A DNA stretch of 64,000 nucleotides from Sphingorhabdus contaminans (GTDB taxonomy: Bacteria > Pseudomonadota > Alphaproteobacteria > Sphingomonadales > Sphingomonadaceae): contig NZ_VKKU01000002.1 in NCBI RefSeq assembly GCF_007280415.1, positions 620,001-684,000 of the forward strand, given 5' to 3'. Below the pieces are notes generated by a model. The model was given only the letters and a program-made list of their open reading frames with translations. It was not told where the DNA came from and made no database searches. The position numbers and the translations under genes were made by a program. Below, one piece after another: positions 24,689-34,714 of this stretch; positions within the stretch are counted from its first letter, which is position 1, and the number at the start of each line of letters is the position of its first letter.

Positions 24689-26100
24689 CCGCTGCTGCTC
24701 GCCTCCCCCGTTCCCTGAAAGTGATTCACGGCCTCGGCTCGGTCGCTTACGGCGTCAAGGATAATGGCTTTTCGGTCTTCCTGCTGATTTTCTACAATCA
24801 GGTGCTGGGCATTGAAGCCGGCATCGTTGGTACAGTCATCATGGCTGCACTGATTTTCGACGCCTTTGCCGATCCAATCATTGGGGAGCTCAGCGACCGC
24901 ACGCAGAGCAAATGGGGTCGGCGGCTGCCGTGGCTCTATGCGTCGGCTATCCCCCTGGGCATTATCTGGATGCTTCTGTGGCACCCGCCGGAGATGGACC
25001 AGACAGGCACCGTAATTTGGCTTTTCTGCACGGCTGTGCTGGCACGCACCCTTGTATCGATGTGCGAAGTTCCGTCCATCGCGCTCGTCCCCGAATTGAC
25101 GGCGGATTATGACGAGCGGACGCGCTTGATGCGGTACCGTTTTCTCTTCGGATGGGCCGGTGGATTGCTCATTCTAATCTTTGCCTATGGTATTTTCTTT
25201 ACCGGACCCAAGGGTGTCAGCGACCCTGCCGGCTATGATGCATATTCACTTTGCGGTGCATTGATGATGGCTGGCGCCGTGCTGATATCGGCATTGGGAC
25301 AGCATAAATGGGTGGCTGCACAATCGCCACCGGCCCCACGCGGAGCCGGGCTGCGACATGCACTGACCGAGGTAAAGGCCACGCTTTCTAATCGCGCATT
25401 TCTCTGGCTTACGTCAGCCGCTCTGTTCGGCCTTATAAACCAGGGTATCACCTTTGCCCTTTCCAACTACCAACTCGCATTTCTGTGGCAACTCGAGCAG
25501 ATGCAGATGCTCTATTATGCGTTACTCCTGTTCGGAACAGTCATTATCGCGTTTATAATTGTCCCCCCATTGTCGGGGCGGCTGGGTAAAAAGAACGCGG
25601 CAATCCTGCTTGCCATCCTCTCTCTGGCGTTCAACTCGGCCATGTATCTGGGCTGGTTGATCGACCTTGTTCCGGGCGCGCCGGACAATCCGTCAATCCT
25701 GTATATGTTCTCCTTCCTGATCGTTTCCAACGGTGCCGCCGTCGGTATGATGATGCTGACATCGTCGATGATGGCCGATGTGGTCGAAGCCTCGCAGCAA
25801 GAGACAGGTCGTCGTTCGGAAGGCCTGTTCTTCGCAGGTTATTTTTTCATGCAGAAATGCGCCGTCGGCATCGGGACATTTTTTGCGGGCATGATTCTGA
25901 CTTTCGCCAATTTCCCGCAAGATGCAGTGCCGGGTAAAGTTGATGCTTCCGTTCTTGATGGATTGGCACTCTATTATATGGTGGCATTGGCAACGCTCGG
26001 GATAATCGGGATTCTTATCTTGCGGCACTTTCCAATTTCGCGCGAAAGTCACAATGAACGCTTGCGCGTCTTGAACACTGCGAAAGAGTCTGCCAGTTAA
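24685..26100 (+). CDS. GPH-family (MelB-like) MFS transporter
   Basis: A 471-residue symporter with about 12 membrane segments of the glycoside-pentoside-hexuronide:cation family. GPH marks are KDNGFSVFLLIFYNQVLGI in TM1, DAFADPIIGELSDRTQSKWGRRLPWL between TM2 and TM3, and the VPSIALVPELTADYDERTRL loop. In sphingomonads such transporters often sit in catabolic clusters for non-sugar substrates, and here the neighbours are acyl-CoA and alcohol metabolism genes, so uptake of a terpenoid, steroid-like or fatty acid-like compound is a better guess than sugar. Start 24685 is linked to a possible leader peptide by an ATGA overlap. Confidence 0.88.
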   Translation: MTAAARLPRSLKVIHGLGSVAYGVKDNGFSVFLLIFYNQVLGIEAGIVGTVIMAALIFDAFADPIIGELSDRTQSKWGRRLPWLYASAIPLGIIWMLLWHPPEMDQTGTVIWLFCTAVLARTLVSMCEVPSIALVPELTADYDERTRLMRYRFLFGWAGGLLILIFAYGIFFTGPKGVSDPAGYDAYSLCGALMMAGAVLISALGQHKWVAAQSPPAPRGAGLRHALTEVKATLSNRAFLWLTSAALFGLINQGITFALSNYQLAFLWQLEQMQMLYYALLLFGTVIIAFIIVPPLSGRLGKKNAAILLAILSLAFNSAMYLGWLIDLVPGAPDNPSILYMFSFLIVSNGAAVGMMMLTSSMMADVVEASQQETGRRSEGLFFAGYFFMQKCAVGIGTFFAGMILTFANFPQDAVPGKVDASVLDGLALYYMVALATLGIIGILILRHFPISRESHNERLRVLNTAKESAS

Positions 26101-26134
26101 CCGGTCAATTAAATTTAGAAGAGGATGTTGAGTC

Positions 26135-27418
26135 ATGGATTTCGATCTCACCGAAAAGCAAACTTATTGGCGGGATCGCATTCGCGACCACAATGAACGC
26201 TTCCTGCGCCCGCGTGTTGCGGACTATTACGCCGAACAGGCGGTGGGTGACCGCTGGAAAGTCCTGCAAGTCGTTGAGGAAGAAAAGGCACGGGCGAAAG
26301 CTGCGGGCCTGTGGAATCTTTTCATGCCGCCGGGATCGGGCCGTCCGCATGTCGATGACACGGTGCATTTCGAAGGCCCCGGTCTGTCGAACATGGAATA
26401 TGCCCTGTGCGCCGAAGAAATGGGCCGCATCGGATTTTCCTCCGAAGTCTATAACTGCTCCGCACCTGACACCGGCAATATGGAAGTGTTTCTGCGTTAC
26501 GGTACCGCCGAACAGAAGCAGAAATGGATGATCCCGTTGATGAATGGCGAAATCCGTTCAGCCTTTTTGATGACCGAGCCCGGCGTCGCTTCATCGGATG
26601 CGACGAACATCGAGACATCTATTCGCCGCGAAGGCGACGAATATGTCCTGAACGGTCGCAAATGGTGGTCGTCGGGAGCCGGCGACCCGCGGTGCAAAAT
26701 CGCGATCGTTATGGGCAAGACCGATTTCGAAGCCAAGCGGCATGCGCAACAGTCAATGGTCTTGATGGAACTGGACGCGCCAGGTGTAACGATTCTGCGT
26801 CATCTGCCCGTATTCGGATATGACGATGCACCCCATGGTCATATGGAAATCGAACTGAAGGATGTCCGCATTCCCGCGTCCAATATGCTGCTCGGCGAGG
26901 GCCGCGGCTTCGAGATTGCCCAAGGTCGCCTTGGACCTGGCCGTATCCACCACTGCATGCGCACCATAGGAACCGCTGAAGAAGCGCTCGAAAAAATGTG
27001 TAAGCGCCTGCAAAGCCGCGTTGCATTCGGCAAGACGATTGCCGAACATAGTCTTTGGGAAGAGCGCATTGCCCGTGCCCGTATCGACATTGAAATGACC
27101 CGTCTGCTTTGCCTGAAAGCAGCAGACATGATGGACAAGGTCGGCAACAAAGCGGCGGCTGCCGAGATCGCCATGATCAAGGTGCAGGCACCGACGATGG
27201 CTCTCAAGATCATTGATGATGCCATTCAGGCCCATGGCGGCGGCGGTGTATCCGACGATTATGGTCTTGCATCCGCTTATGCGCACCAGCGCACATTGCG
27301 CCTTGCCGACGGTCCGGACGAAGTGCACGCCCGTGCGATCGCCCGTATGGAACTTGGCAAGCATGGCGGACATGGCAAGGACGGAATTTCGAGCGGTGAC
27401 ATCGGGGTAGCCCGGTGA
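26135..27418 (+). CDS. ACAD10/11-like acyl-CoA dehydrogenase
   Basis: A 427-residue acyl-CoA dehydrogenase. The loop [20 protein letters not shown] and [20 protein letters not shown] are hallmarks of the ACAD10/ACAD11/LvaC branch, as is the C-terminal [20 protein letters not shown]. In this branch the segment aligned with the catalytic EGT carries Asp (D392) instead of Glu. Human ACAD10/11 and Pseudomonas LvaC act on phosphorylated 4-hydroxyacyl-CoA; the APH-type kinase needed lies two genes downstream (28500). AGAGGATG precedes the start. The TGA overlaps the GTG of the next gene by four bases. Confidence 0.88.
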   Translation: MDFDLTEKQTYWRDRIRDHNERFLRPRVADYYAEQAVGDRWKVLQVVEEEKARAKAAGLWNLFMPPGSGRPHVDDTVHFEGPGLSNMEYALCAEEMGRIGFSSEVYNCSAPDTGNMEVFLRYGTAEQKQKWMIPLMNGEIRSAFLMTEPGVASSDATNIETSIRREGDEYVLNGRKWWSSGAGDPRCKIAIVMGKTDFEAKRHAQQSMVLMELDAPGVTILRHLPVFGYDDAPHGHMEIELKDVRIPASNMLLGEGRGFEIAQGRLGPGRIHHCMRTIGTAEEALEKMCKRLQSRVAFGKTIAEHSLWEERIARARIDIEMTRLLCLKAADMMDKVGNKAAAAEIAMIKVQAPTMALKIIDDAIQAHGGGGVSDDYGLASAYAHQRTLRLADGPDEVHARAIARMELGKHGGHGKDGISSGDIGVAR

Positions 27419-28503
27419 AAGCTGCTGTCCTGATCGAAGCGGGCAAACCGCTTCAAATCGAACAGATAAACATTGCCAACCCGGGACCGCACGAGGTGCT
27501 GATCCGCACTGCGGCGTGCGGTCTTTGCCACAGCGATCTGCACTTTATCGAAGGCGCCTATCCGCATCCCCTACCCGCCATTCCCGGGCATGAGGCGGCA
27601 GGTATAGTCGAAGCGGTGGGGAGCGAAGTTCGGACGGTGAAAGTCGGCGATGCAGTTGTAACCTGCCTCTCTGCCTTTTGCGGCCATTGTGAATATTGCG
27701 TCACCGGACGGATGTCTTTGTGCCTGGGTGGCGAAACCCGTCGCAAGCCGGGTGAAGCCCCCCGGCTGACACGTCCCGATGGCAGTATCGTGAACCAGAT
27801 GCTTAATCTATCGGCCTATGCCGAAATGATGCTGGTCCATGAGCATGCGTGTGTTTCCATCAATCCGGATATGCCTCTGGATCGTGCCTCGGTCATTGGC
27901 TGCGCAGTGACCACCGGCGCGGGGACCATTTTCAATGCATGCAAGGTAACGCCGGGCGAAACGGTGGCGGTTATCGGCTGTGGCGGGGTCGGCCTTGCCA
28001 CTATCAATGCTGCCAAAATAGCTGGCGCGGGCAGAATTATTGCCGCCGACCCTATTCCGGAAAAGCGGGCACTGGCCATGAAGTTGGGCGCAACCGACAC
28101 AATCGATGCGCTGGCGGACGATGCGGCTGCACAGATACAGGAACTGAGCAAAGGTGGCGTTGACCACGCCATTGAGGCTGTTGGCCGCCCCGCCTCGGGG
28201 GAGCTTGCGGTTAAATCGCTCAAGCGCGGCGGTACTGCCACAATTTTGGGTATGATGCCGCTCTCGCATCAGGTCGGTCTTTCGGCCATGGACTTGCTGT
28301 CGGGGAAGAAACTGCAAGGTGCGATCATGGGTGGCAACCGTTTCCCGGTGGACATCCCCCGCCTTGTGGATTTCTATATGCGCGGGCTGCTGGACCTGGA
28401 CAGCATCATTTCCCAAACCATTCCTCTGGAACGCATTAATGAAGGATTTGACCAGATGAAACGCGGAGACGCGGCACGCTCGGTCATCATTTTCGACCAA
28501 TGA
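27415..28503 (+). CDS. zinc-dependent alcohol dehydrogenase (MDR family)
   Basis: A 362-residue medium-chain alcohol dehydrogenase. Catalytic zinc ligands C38 and H59 (GLCHSD and GHEAAG), structural zinc ligands C89, C92, C95 and C103 ([16 protein letters not shown]), and Rossmann motif [15 protein letters not shown] are all present. It most resembles the class III-like bacterial enzymes acting on long or bulky alcohols. GTG start overlaps the previous stop (GTGA), and its own stop overlaps the next start (ATGA), so it is translationally coupled in the operon. It probably oxidises a pathway alcohol or reduces its aldehyde. Confidence 0.9.
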   Translation: MKAAVLIEAGKPLQIEQINIANPGPHEVLIRTAACGLCHSDLHFIEGAYPHPLPAIPGHEAAGIVEAVGSEVRTVKVGDAVVTCLSAFCGHCEYCVTGRMSLCLGGETRRKPGEAPRLTRPDGSIVNQMLNLSAYAEMMLVHEHACVSINPDMPLDRASVIGCAVTTGAGTIFNACKVTPGETVAVIGCGGVGLATINAAKIAGAGRIIAADPIPEKRALAMKLGATDTIDALADDAAAQIQELSKGGVDHAIEAVGRPASGELAVKSLKRGGTATILGMMPLSHQVGLSAMDLLSGKKLQGAIMGGNRFPVDIPRLVDFYMRGLLDLDSIISQTIPLERINEGFDQMKRGDAARSVIIFDQ

Positions 28504-29579
28504 CGACACAAACACCAATTGATGCCCAGAAGGCATTTAGCGGAACCGTTACGCCGACAGGCGCAGACATATTGGACGCGGACAAACTCGCCGAGTGGAT
28601 GAGTGCGCATGTCGAAGGGTTTGAAGGACCTCTTGAGGTTCTGAAATTCGCAGGTGGACAATCCAACCCGACCTATCGGCTTAACGCAAAAAGCGGGTCT
28701 TATGTGTTGCGTCGCAAGCCATTTGGCCCATTGCTTCCAAGTGCCCATGCCGTGGACCGCGAGTATAAAGTTCTTGCAGGACTTCATCCGACCGGATTCC
28801 CAGTCGCCAAGCCATATGGCCTGTGTACCGACGACGATGTGATTGGCAGTTGGTTTTACGTCATGGATATGGTCGAGGGCCGCACGATCTGGGATGGTGC
28901 CATGCCGGGTTCAAATCCCATTGAACGGCAAGCCACATATGAAGCGATGATTGACACCTTGTCCGCGCTGCACAATGTCGACGTGGAAGCAGCCGGTCTG
29001 TCGGATTTCGGCAAGCCCGGCAATTATTTCGGTCGGCAAGTGGAGCGTTGGACCAAACAATATCGTCTAGCTGAAACCGAAGTTATGCCGGAAATGGAGC
29101 GGTTAATCGAATGGCTGCCCAAAACCTTGCCGGAACAGACACGAACTAGTGTGGTGCATGGTGATTACCGCATCGACAACATGATCTTTGATTCCAAGGC
29201 GCCTGTGGTTCGGGCGGTCCTTGATTGGGAATTGTCGACTCTTGGCGACCCGCTTGCCGACTTTACCTATGTTGCCATGGCGTGGGTCACACAAAATGAA
29301 GGCCGATCGGGCGTAATGGATCTGGATCGCGCAGCTCTCGGCATTCCGGAACTTGATGCTATGGTCGAACGCTATTGCAGCGCGACAGGCCGCGACGGCG
29401 TACCCGACATGAACTGGTATTTCGCCTATAACTTCTTCCGTCTTGCCGGGATCATACAAGGTATCAAGAAACGGGTTATAGATGGCACCGCCAGCTCTGC
29501 GCATGCACAGGCAATGGCTGAACGGGTTTTCCCGCTTGCCGAGTCCGCCTGGAAATTTGCCGAGAAAGCCGGGGCTTGA
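28500..29579 (+). CDS. APH-type phosphotransferase (ACAD10/11 N-domain / LvaA-like)
   Basis: A 359-residue aminoglycoside-phosphotransferase-fold kinase. The ATP lysine is probably K73 (VLRRKPFG), the catalytic loop is HGDYRIDN (H220-N227) and the metal Asp is D242 (LDWELSTLGDPLADF). The N-terminal LKFAGGQSNPTYRL is the typical start of the ACAD10/11-type kinase domain. These kinases phosphorylate the 4-hydroxyl of 4-hydroxyacyl-CoA so that the partner ACAD can remove it. Its partner here is the dehydrogenase at 26135. No aminoglycoside resistance should be inferred. It is coupled to the preceding ADH by ATGA. Confidence 0.88.
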   Translation: MTTQTPIDAQKAFSGTVTPTGADILDADKLAEWMSAHVEGFEGPLEVLKFAGGQSNPTYRLNAKSGSYVLRRKPFGPLLPSAHAVDREYKVLAGLHPTGFPVAKPYGLCTDDDVIGSWFYVMDMVEGRTIWDGAMPGSNPIERQATYEAMIDTLSALHNVDVEAAGLSDFGKPGNYFGRQVERWTKQYRLAETEVMPEMERLIEWLPKTLPEQTRTSVVHGDYRIDNMIFDSKAPVVRAVLDWELSTLGDPLADFTYVAMAWVTQNEGRSGVMDLDRAALGIPELDAMVERYCSATGRDGVPDMNWYFAYNFFRLAGIIQGIKKRVIDGTASSAHAQAMAERVFPLAESAWKFAEKAGA

Positions 29580-29602
29580 GCCCCAAAACGAGGGAGAAAG
29601 AA

Positions 29603-30385
29603 ATGTCGCTGTTCGATATGACCGGGCAAGTGGCTGTGATCACCGGCTCATCACGCGGGATAGGGAAAGCGATAGCGTGGGAAATGGCGGAACAGGGCGC
29701 CAAGGTCGTCATTTCAAGCCGCAAGCTCGACATCTGCGAAGAGGTCGCTGCCGACATTAACGGCAAATATGGTGAAGGCACGGCCATTGCCGTCGCTGCC
29801 AACATATCGTCGAAGGAAAGCCTGCAAAATCTGGTAGATGAAACGCATAAGGCTTTTGGCAAAATTACAGCACTCGTCTGCAATGCCGCATCCAATCCTT
29901 ATTACGGACCGATGGCCGATATTTCGGACGAAGCATTCCAGAAGATTTTGACCAATAATATCGTCGCCAACAACTGGCTAATTTCCATGGTCGCGCCGGA
30001 AATGATTGCGCGCGGGGAAGGGTCGATAACGATCATTTCGTCGATAGGCGGACTGAAAGGATCATCCGTCATTGGCGCCTATTGCATTTCCAAAGCGGCC
30101 GATATGCAGCTCGCACGCAATTTGGCCGATGAATATGGACCCAAGGGAGTGCGGGTAAACTGCATTGCACCAGGACTTATCAAGACCGATTTCGCGAAGG
30201 CGTTGTGGGATGACCCCGCCACGCTGAAACGATCAACGGCGACCGCTTCACTCAAACGGATAGGCGAGCCACATGAGATTGCCGGTGCGGCGGTTTTTCT
30301 GGCATCCCCTGCGGGTGCCTTTATGACAGGACAGACAATGGTGATTGACGGTGGTGTTACCACCAGTGGTGGAGGAGTGGGTTAA
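29603..30385 (+). CDS. SDR-family oxidoreductase
   Basis: A 260-residue short-chain dehydrogenase starting [15 protein letters not shown]. The motifs are TGSSRGIGK (residues ~15-23), CNAA in place of the usual NNAG, IISSIGG and YCISKAAD (Tyr and Lys of the catalytic triad), and the C-terminal [17 protein letters not shown] lies six bases before the ATG at 29603, which decides this start over the GTG-like extension. It belongs to the same subfamily as SDRs often annotated as human DHRS4-like or 3-oxoacyl reductases. It shares one base with the next gene (TAATG). Confidence 0.88.
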   Translation: MSLFDMTGQVAVITGSSRGIGKAIAWEMAEQGAKVVISSRKLDICEEVAADINGKYGEGTAIAVAANISSKESLQNLVDETHKAFGKITALVCNAASNPYYGPMADISDEAFQKILTNNIVANNWLISMVAPEMIARGEGSITIISSIGGLKGSSVIGAYCISKAADMQLARNLADEYGPKGVRVNCIAPGLIKTDFAKALWDDPATLKRSTATASLKRIGEPHEIAGAAVFLASPAGAFMTGQTMVIDGGVTTSGGGVG

Positions 30386-31179
30386 TGGGTGCTTTGGACG
30401 GCAAGGTTGCCATCATAACCGGGGCGGGATCAGGAATTGGCCGGGCCTCTGCTTTGCGCTTTGCCGCTGAAGGTGCGAAAGTCATATTGGGGGATATGGC
30501 ACCGACTGTGCACGAGACTGCAGGCATGATCGGGCCTGCTGCAACCAGTGTGCAGATGGATGCAGGCGATGAAGCCGACGTCGCCGCGCTTGTCGCAAAA
30601 GCGATCGAACTCCATGGCCATGTCGACGTTGCATTCGCCAACGCGGGAATATCCGGCGGGATGGAAGGCATTTTCGACAATACGGTGGAAAACTTCACCA
30701 GCGTATTGAGGGTGAACCTGATCGGTCCTTGGTTGATGGTGAAGCACGCAGGCAAAGCTATGGTTGATGCCGGAAATGGCGGGTCGATAATCCTGACGGC
30801 GAGCGTCGCAGGAATTCGCTCAGGCGCTGGAGGACCGCCCTATTCGGCATCGAAAGCGGGTGTTATCAACTTGGCGAAAGTGTCCGCGCAGCAATTGTCG
30901 GGCACCAATGTCCGCTGCAACGCGATCTGCCCCGGCCTGACCGAAACCGGCATGACGAAGCCGACATTTGATTATGCAAAGGAAAAGGGTGTCACCGATA
31001 AAATCGGCAGACTCAACCCGCTTCGCCGGGGTGCGCAGCCAGAGGAACTTGCCAATGTGGCACTATTCCTGGCGAGCGATCAGGCCAGCTATGTTAACGG
31101 ACAGGCCATTGCGGTTGACGGCGGCCTATCAAGCTCCCACCCGGTAACCCGGCAATTGACAGGACAAACAGCAGTATGA
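30385..31179 (+). CDS. SDR-family oxidoreductase
   Basis: A 264-residue short-chain dehydrogenase. [20 protein letters not shown] (residues ~12-31) is the NAD(P) site, NAGISGG follows near 90, and the catalytic residues are in [11 protein letters not shown] and YSASKAG. The Asp in LGDMAP after beta-strand 2 favours NAD(H). It probably acts as a dehydrogenase of a hydroxyacyl or cyclic alcohol intermediate. TAATG overlap with the previous SDR and ATGA overlap with the serine hydrolase place it firmly in the operon. Confidence 0.88.
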   Translation: MGALDGKVAIITGAGSGIGRASALRFAAEGAKVILGDMAPTVHETAGMIGPAATSVQMDAGDEADVAALVAKAIELHGHVDVAFANAGISGGMEGIFDNTVENFTSVLRVNLIGPWLMVKHAGKAMVDAGNGGSIILTASVAGIRSGAGGPPYSASKAGVINLAKVSAQQLSGTNVRCNAICPGLTETGMTKPTFDYAKEKGVTDKIGRLNPLRRGAQPEELANVALFLASDQASYVNGQAIAVDGGLSSSHPVTRQLTGQTAV

Positions 31180-32366
31180 GCGCGGATGAATTAGGTTTTC
31201 TGCCTGACCGGCTTGCCCGGATACCGGAATTTGTACAGGCAAACTATCTCGACAACGGGAAACTGCCCTTTGCTTCTCTACTGGTCGGTCGCGGCGATGA
31301 TATCGCGCTGAGGTGGAATTCGGGCGTTGCGGAAGATGCCATTTTCCGCATCGCATCTATGACCAAGCCGATTACATCGGTCGCGTTCATGCAATTGGTT
31401 GAACAGGGCAAGGTTGCGCTGACAGATCCGGTAGCCAAATATATACCGGAATTTGCAACGCTCGGCGTGTTCGTAGCCGGGGGTGGAAACGTCCCCTTTG
31501 TCTCCCGTCCCCCCGCATCGCCTATCCGCATTGTCGACCTGCTTCGTCATACTGCCGGCTTCACCTACAGCTTTCAGGAACGCAGCAATATTGATGCTGC
31601 TCATCGTAAGACGGAAGTCGAAAGTTGGAACCGCAATACATCGCAAAGCTTTATCGACATATTGGCGGGCATACCGTTGGAATTCGACCCGGGAACAGAA
31701 TGGAACTATTCCGTTGCCACCGATATTGTCGGTGTCCTGATTGAACGAATTAGCGGCATGAGCCTTCCTGACTATTTCCGGCAACATATTTTTGGGCCGC
31801 TCGGGATGGACGACACTGCCTTCATGGTACCGGCTGATAAAGCGGCGCGTCTGCCAGAGGCTTATGTTTTCGACGCGGAAACGAAATTGAAGCTCGCCGA
31901 TAAGGCAGGCTCTGAAAGCCTATGGGCCAAGGGCTGGTCGTTTAACTCCGGTGGCGGCGGATTGGCTTCGACGGTCGCCGATTACCATCGTTTCTGCCGC
32001 ATGCTTTTGAATGGCGGCGCCTTGGATGGCGTGCAGATCATCAGCCCAAAAACACTCGAGTTGATGACCGCCAACCATCTTCCCGGCGGCAAAGACCTGA
32101 CACAGATGTCGAAGTCTCTATTCAGTGAAGCGGATATGGCGGGCATTGGTTTCGGCCTTGGATTTGCCACAACGATCGATAATGCCGCCACGTTGGTGCC
32201 CTGCTCTAACGGCGACTTTTATTGGGGTGGAATGTATTCGACCGCTTTCTTCGTCGATCCGGTCGAAGATATCATCATGATCTTCATGACCCAGCTTATG
32301 CCGTCGACAACCTATCCGGTGCGGCGCGAAATAAAGACGATGATCTATTCGGCTTTAGCGGCATGA
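31176..32366 (+). CDS. class C beta-lactamase-fold serine hydrolase (esterase)
   Basis: A 396-residue hydrolase of the beta-lactamase/DD-peptidase/EstB fold. The nucleophile motif SxxK is S61-M-T-K64 and the YxN-position motif is Y178-S-V (WNYSVATD). No signal peptide is seen, so it is cytoplasmic and is more likely an esterase or lactonase (EstB type) than a beta-lactamase. Last gene of the rightward catabolic operon, coupled to the SDR by ATGA. A lactonase would fit a pathway with 4-hydroxy acids, which readily lactonise; this is inference. Its 3' end overlaps the convergent gene by 22 bases. Confidence 0.85.
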   Translation: MSADELGFLPDRLARIPEFVQANYLDNGKLPFASLLVGRGDDIALRWNSGVAEDAIFRIASMTKPITSVAFMQLVEQGKVALTDPVAKYIPEFATLGVFVAGGGNVPFVSRPPASPIRIVDLLRHTAGFTYSFQERSNIDAAHRKTEVESWNRNTSQSFIDILAGIPLEFDPGTEWNYSVATDIVGVLIERISGMSLPDYFRQHIFGPLGMDDTAFMVPADKAARLPEAYVFDAETKLKLADKAGSESLWAKGWSFNSGGGGLASTVADYHRFCRMLLNGGALDGVQIISPKTLELMTANHLPGGKDLTQMSKSLFSEADMAGIGFGLGFATTIDNAATLVPCSNGDFYWGGMYSTAFFVDPVEDIIMIFMTQLMPSTTYPVRREIKTMIYSALAA

Positions 32367-33283
32367 AGAAGCGCGATGGCGCGGCGGGTTGAGGCGACAT
32401 AACTGCCGCGGTCATAGCGGTAGGTGCCGATATAGTGGATGAACGCCGGGTGCGGCGGCAATTCTTCTTCCCAATGGTTCGTATAGCGGTCGTACGGCAG
32501 CTGAATGGGTTCAGGATCGTTGGCGATCACGAAATTGGACGCGGCCTGTTCGCTGCCCCATTCGTTAAAGCGCGGGCCGACGGCGCGGCCGGCATCCTGC
32601 GCAAAACGTTCCACCATGGTGCGCCCGTTGGCAGACCGCGCAAAGCCGGCAAAGCCCGCACAGCCACGAATATATTTCAGATCGGACGCACCCGGAACAT
32701 CACGTAAGGATGCTTCGATAACCGACTGGATATGCGGATAGATCGGGCCATCGGGATAGATGGTGTTGATCATCTGCGGGATGGTCATGAAACCATGCTG
32801 CGCATCTTCGACCCCGCCACCCAAAGTGAAACTGCGGTTCGCATCTATGGCCGCTACTATCTCCTCCACGGGACCCAATGTGACGGTGTCGGAATCCAGT
32901 TGGATGACATAATGGTCACGCCGAAGATCCAATATGGCCAGCAGCCGTTCCCAGCAATTGCCTTTGGGGCAAGGCGCCGTAGCGATATCGCCAAATGTCA
33001 AAATCTGCGGGTTGCCGCAATGGTGGGCCAAATGCGCCTTGTCCGCTGCGGTCAGGGTGCCATCATCCAGCAGCATGATCCGTCCCCGCTGCAACTGCGC
33101 ATGCAGCGATTTGACGGCGACGAGATAGGGCAGCAGCACGGCTGTTCCGATCATGGAAAACAGGATCACGCCGTCGTCCCGCGGGATGATGGGCGGCGTA
33201 TCCAATATCGACCGTACCGCGCGGCCATGCTGCCACGCGGCTATCCTCCGGCTCAACGCCGACCAGTAAGCAGCAACGGTCAT
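32345..33283 (-). CDS. GT-A-like nucleotide-sugar transferase-fold protein
   Basis: A 312-residue cytoplasmic protein of unknown function. It has a DxD-type motif D130-S-D132 in [13 protein letters not shown], preceded by strands and helices arranged as in GT-A glycosyltransferases ([20 protein letters not shown]). The C-terminal third contains [18 protein letters not shown] and ends in [18 protein letters not shown]. These resemble features of glycosyltransferase family 8-like folds but I cannot name the family. Start at ATG 33283. It is 10 bases downstream of the EamA transporter gene on the same strand and overlaps the hydrolase tail on the other. Confidence 0.6.
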   Translation of the reverse strand: MTVAAYWSALSRRIAAWQHGRAVRSILDTPPIIPRDDGVILFSMIGTAVLLPYLVAVKSLHAQLQRGRIMLLDDGTLTAADKAHLAHHCGNPQILTFGDIATAPCPKGNCWERLLAILDLRRDHYVIQLDSDTVTLGPVEEIVAAIDANRSFTLGGGVEDAQHGFMTIPQMINTIYPDGPIYPHIQSVIEASLRDVPGASDLKYIRGCAGFAGFARSANGRTMVERFAQDAGRAVGPRFNEWGSEQAASNFVIANDPEPIQLPYDRYTNHWEEELPPHPAFIHYIGTYRYDRGSYVASTRRAIALLHAAKAE

Positions 33284-33293
33284 CCCGCGTCCC

Positions 33294-34196
33294 TTATACC
33301 GAAGCGATTTCGACTTGATTAACAGGGGTGGGTTTTGCGCGTGCCGCGATCAGGCTGCCACATATGATGCACAGCGTACCGAAGAGTACCGGCCAAGTGA
33401 GTTTTTCCGAGAAGAACACCCAGCCGAAAAGAGCGGCCCAGACGAAACCCGTATATTCGACCGGGATCAATATCTGCGCTTCCGCCCGGGCATATGCCCA
33501 ACTGAGCAACAACAGCGAAATCGTCGCCAGCACCGCCGCGCCAGCCAGCATCGGGGCCTTGTCGACAGGCATTGGCATCAGAAACCATGGCGCAGCAAAG
33601 CTGAGCGTTGCGGCCACGAACAAATTTTGGAAAAAGGCAATCTCGATCGGTCCTGCAACCTGCGCCTGCTGGCGCGCCAGTATCAGATTATAGGCAAAGA
33701 CGATCGCAGAGAAGAGCACAGCCGCAACTCCCCATAACTGGCCCAGCGTATAATGACCGCTGAAACGTCCGGCCAATATGACCGCGACCCCTGCAATGCC
33801 TGCCACCGATGCCCAGATTGCCTCACGGCCAATTTTCTCACCCAACAATACCGCCGCGAGGTAAAGTGCTATAACAGGGGCGATAAAGCTTAGCCCAATC
33901 GCCTCTGCCAAAGGTAATTGCGTGATCGACCAGAAAAAGCTCACCGCCATAACCGACACAACAACGCTCCGCCAAAGATGCAGTTTCAGCACCACAGCCG
34001 CCGGCCAGCGTTGCCGCGTGCCAATGAACAGAACCCCCATGAACAGGGCGCCCAAACAGTTGCGCCACATGACCGCATTGAACGCACCCAGCGCGAGCGC
34101 GAGGTCTTTCATCACAGCATCCATCAACGAAAAAGTCGCGATGCCCGCGGACGCGACGAGGAAAGGAATAGCAGGACGAGGGTGCAATTCAGCCAT
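33294..34196 (-). CDS. EamA-family (DMT superfamily) transporter
   Basis: A 300-residue membrane protein with ten predicted helices arranged as two EamA repeats (approximately residues 10-140 and 150-285). The first repeat includes FNAVMWRNCLGALFMG and the conserved LPLAEAIGLSFIAPVIALYLA; the second ends in VLFGTLCIICGSLIAAR. Typical members export amino acids or metabolites; the substrate is not inferable. Its ATG shares one base with the TGA of the thioredoxin-like gene (TGATG arrangement), so the two are translationally coupled. Confidence 0.88.
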   Translation of the reverse strand: MAELHPRPAIPFLVASAGIATFSLMDAVMKDLALALGAFNAVMWRNCLGALFMGVLFIGTRQRWPAAVVLKLHLWRSVVVSVMAVSFFWSITQLPLAEAIGLSFIAPVIALYLAAVLLGEKIGREAIWASVAGIAGVAVILAGRFSGHYTLGQLWGVAAVLFSAIVFAYNLILARQQAQVAGPIEIAFFQNLFVAATLSFAAPWFLMPMPVDKAPMLAGAAVLATISLLLLSWAYARAEAQILIPVEYTGFVWAALFGWVFFSEKLTWPVLFGTLCIICGSLIAARAKPTPVNQVEIASV

Positions 34197-34714
34197 CAGC
34201 CGTTCGTTTTGAATGTCGCGAAGTAACGGTAGATTTCATCCTCGCTCCGGCTTGCCGCATTGCGCCAGCCGATAGCATCCTTTTTGCTGTTCAAGCGTTC
34301 GCCGTCTGCAGAAATGACCAATACGAGTGGCGTATTTTTGACCTTGTTGATGCCAAAATGCCGCGCAATATCGAGATTACGGCCCTTGCCGATTTGCGGT
34401 GTTCCGACGTCGATATAGACAATGTTGTAACGGTCGCGCATCATATCCGAGAAGCGGGGCGTGTCGAGCCATCCGGCGAGGCCGATGCTGTCATGGCACC
34501 AGTTTGCCCCCATGATTACCAGCACGGTCTTGTCATTCTGCTTCGCCTCGGACAGTGCGCGTTCCAGATCGGCGTGCGCATCCTTCTCGGCAACAAAGGC
34601 TAAGGCTTCTGGATTTGATGGGCGCCTGGCCTCAGCAACAGGTTTGTCCGGCAATGGTTGGGCTGTGGCAGCACCTGCGGCCAGCAGCAGACCCAGCAAG
34701 AATTCGCCGGTCAT
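34196..34714 (-). CDS. exported thioredoxin-fold protein with CxxS site
   Basis: A 172-residue protein with an N-terminal signal peptide (MTGEFLLGLLLAAGAATAQP). The thioredoxin fold carries NWCHDSIG, so the active site is C73-H-D-S76: the second redox Cys is replaced by Ser. The cis-proline loop is KNTPLVLVIS. A CxxS site can resolve mixed disulfides or bind partners but is not expected to work as a standard dithiol oxidase. The start at 34714 is chosen for the signal peptide; the upstream frame overlaps the GNAT gene. Situated between the GNAT and EamA genes, all overlapping. Confidence 0.8.
   Translation of the reverse strand: MTGEFLLGLLLAAGAATAQPLPDKPVAEARRPSNPEALAFVAEKDAHADLERALSEAKQNDKTVLVIMGANWCHDSIGLAGWLDTPRFSDMMRDRYNIVYIDVGTPQIGKGRNLDIARHFGINKVKNTPLVLVISADGERLNSKKDAIGWRNAASRSEDEIYRYFATFKTNG

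Noticed and set aside
28907-28919. GGGTTCAAATCCC resembling a tRNA T-arm
   Set aside because: It is inside the APH-kinase coding sequence and no acceptor, D or anticodon arms can be formed around it.
31176-32366. Beta-lactam resistance gene
   Set aside because: The fold and SxxK motif are shared with esterases; there is no signal peptide and the gene is inside a catabolic operon, so resistance is not supported.
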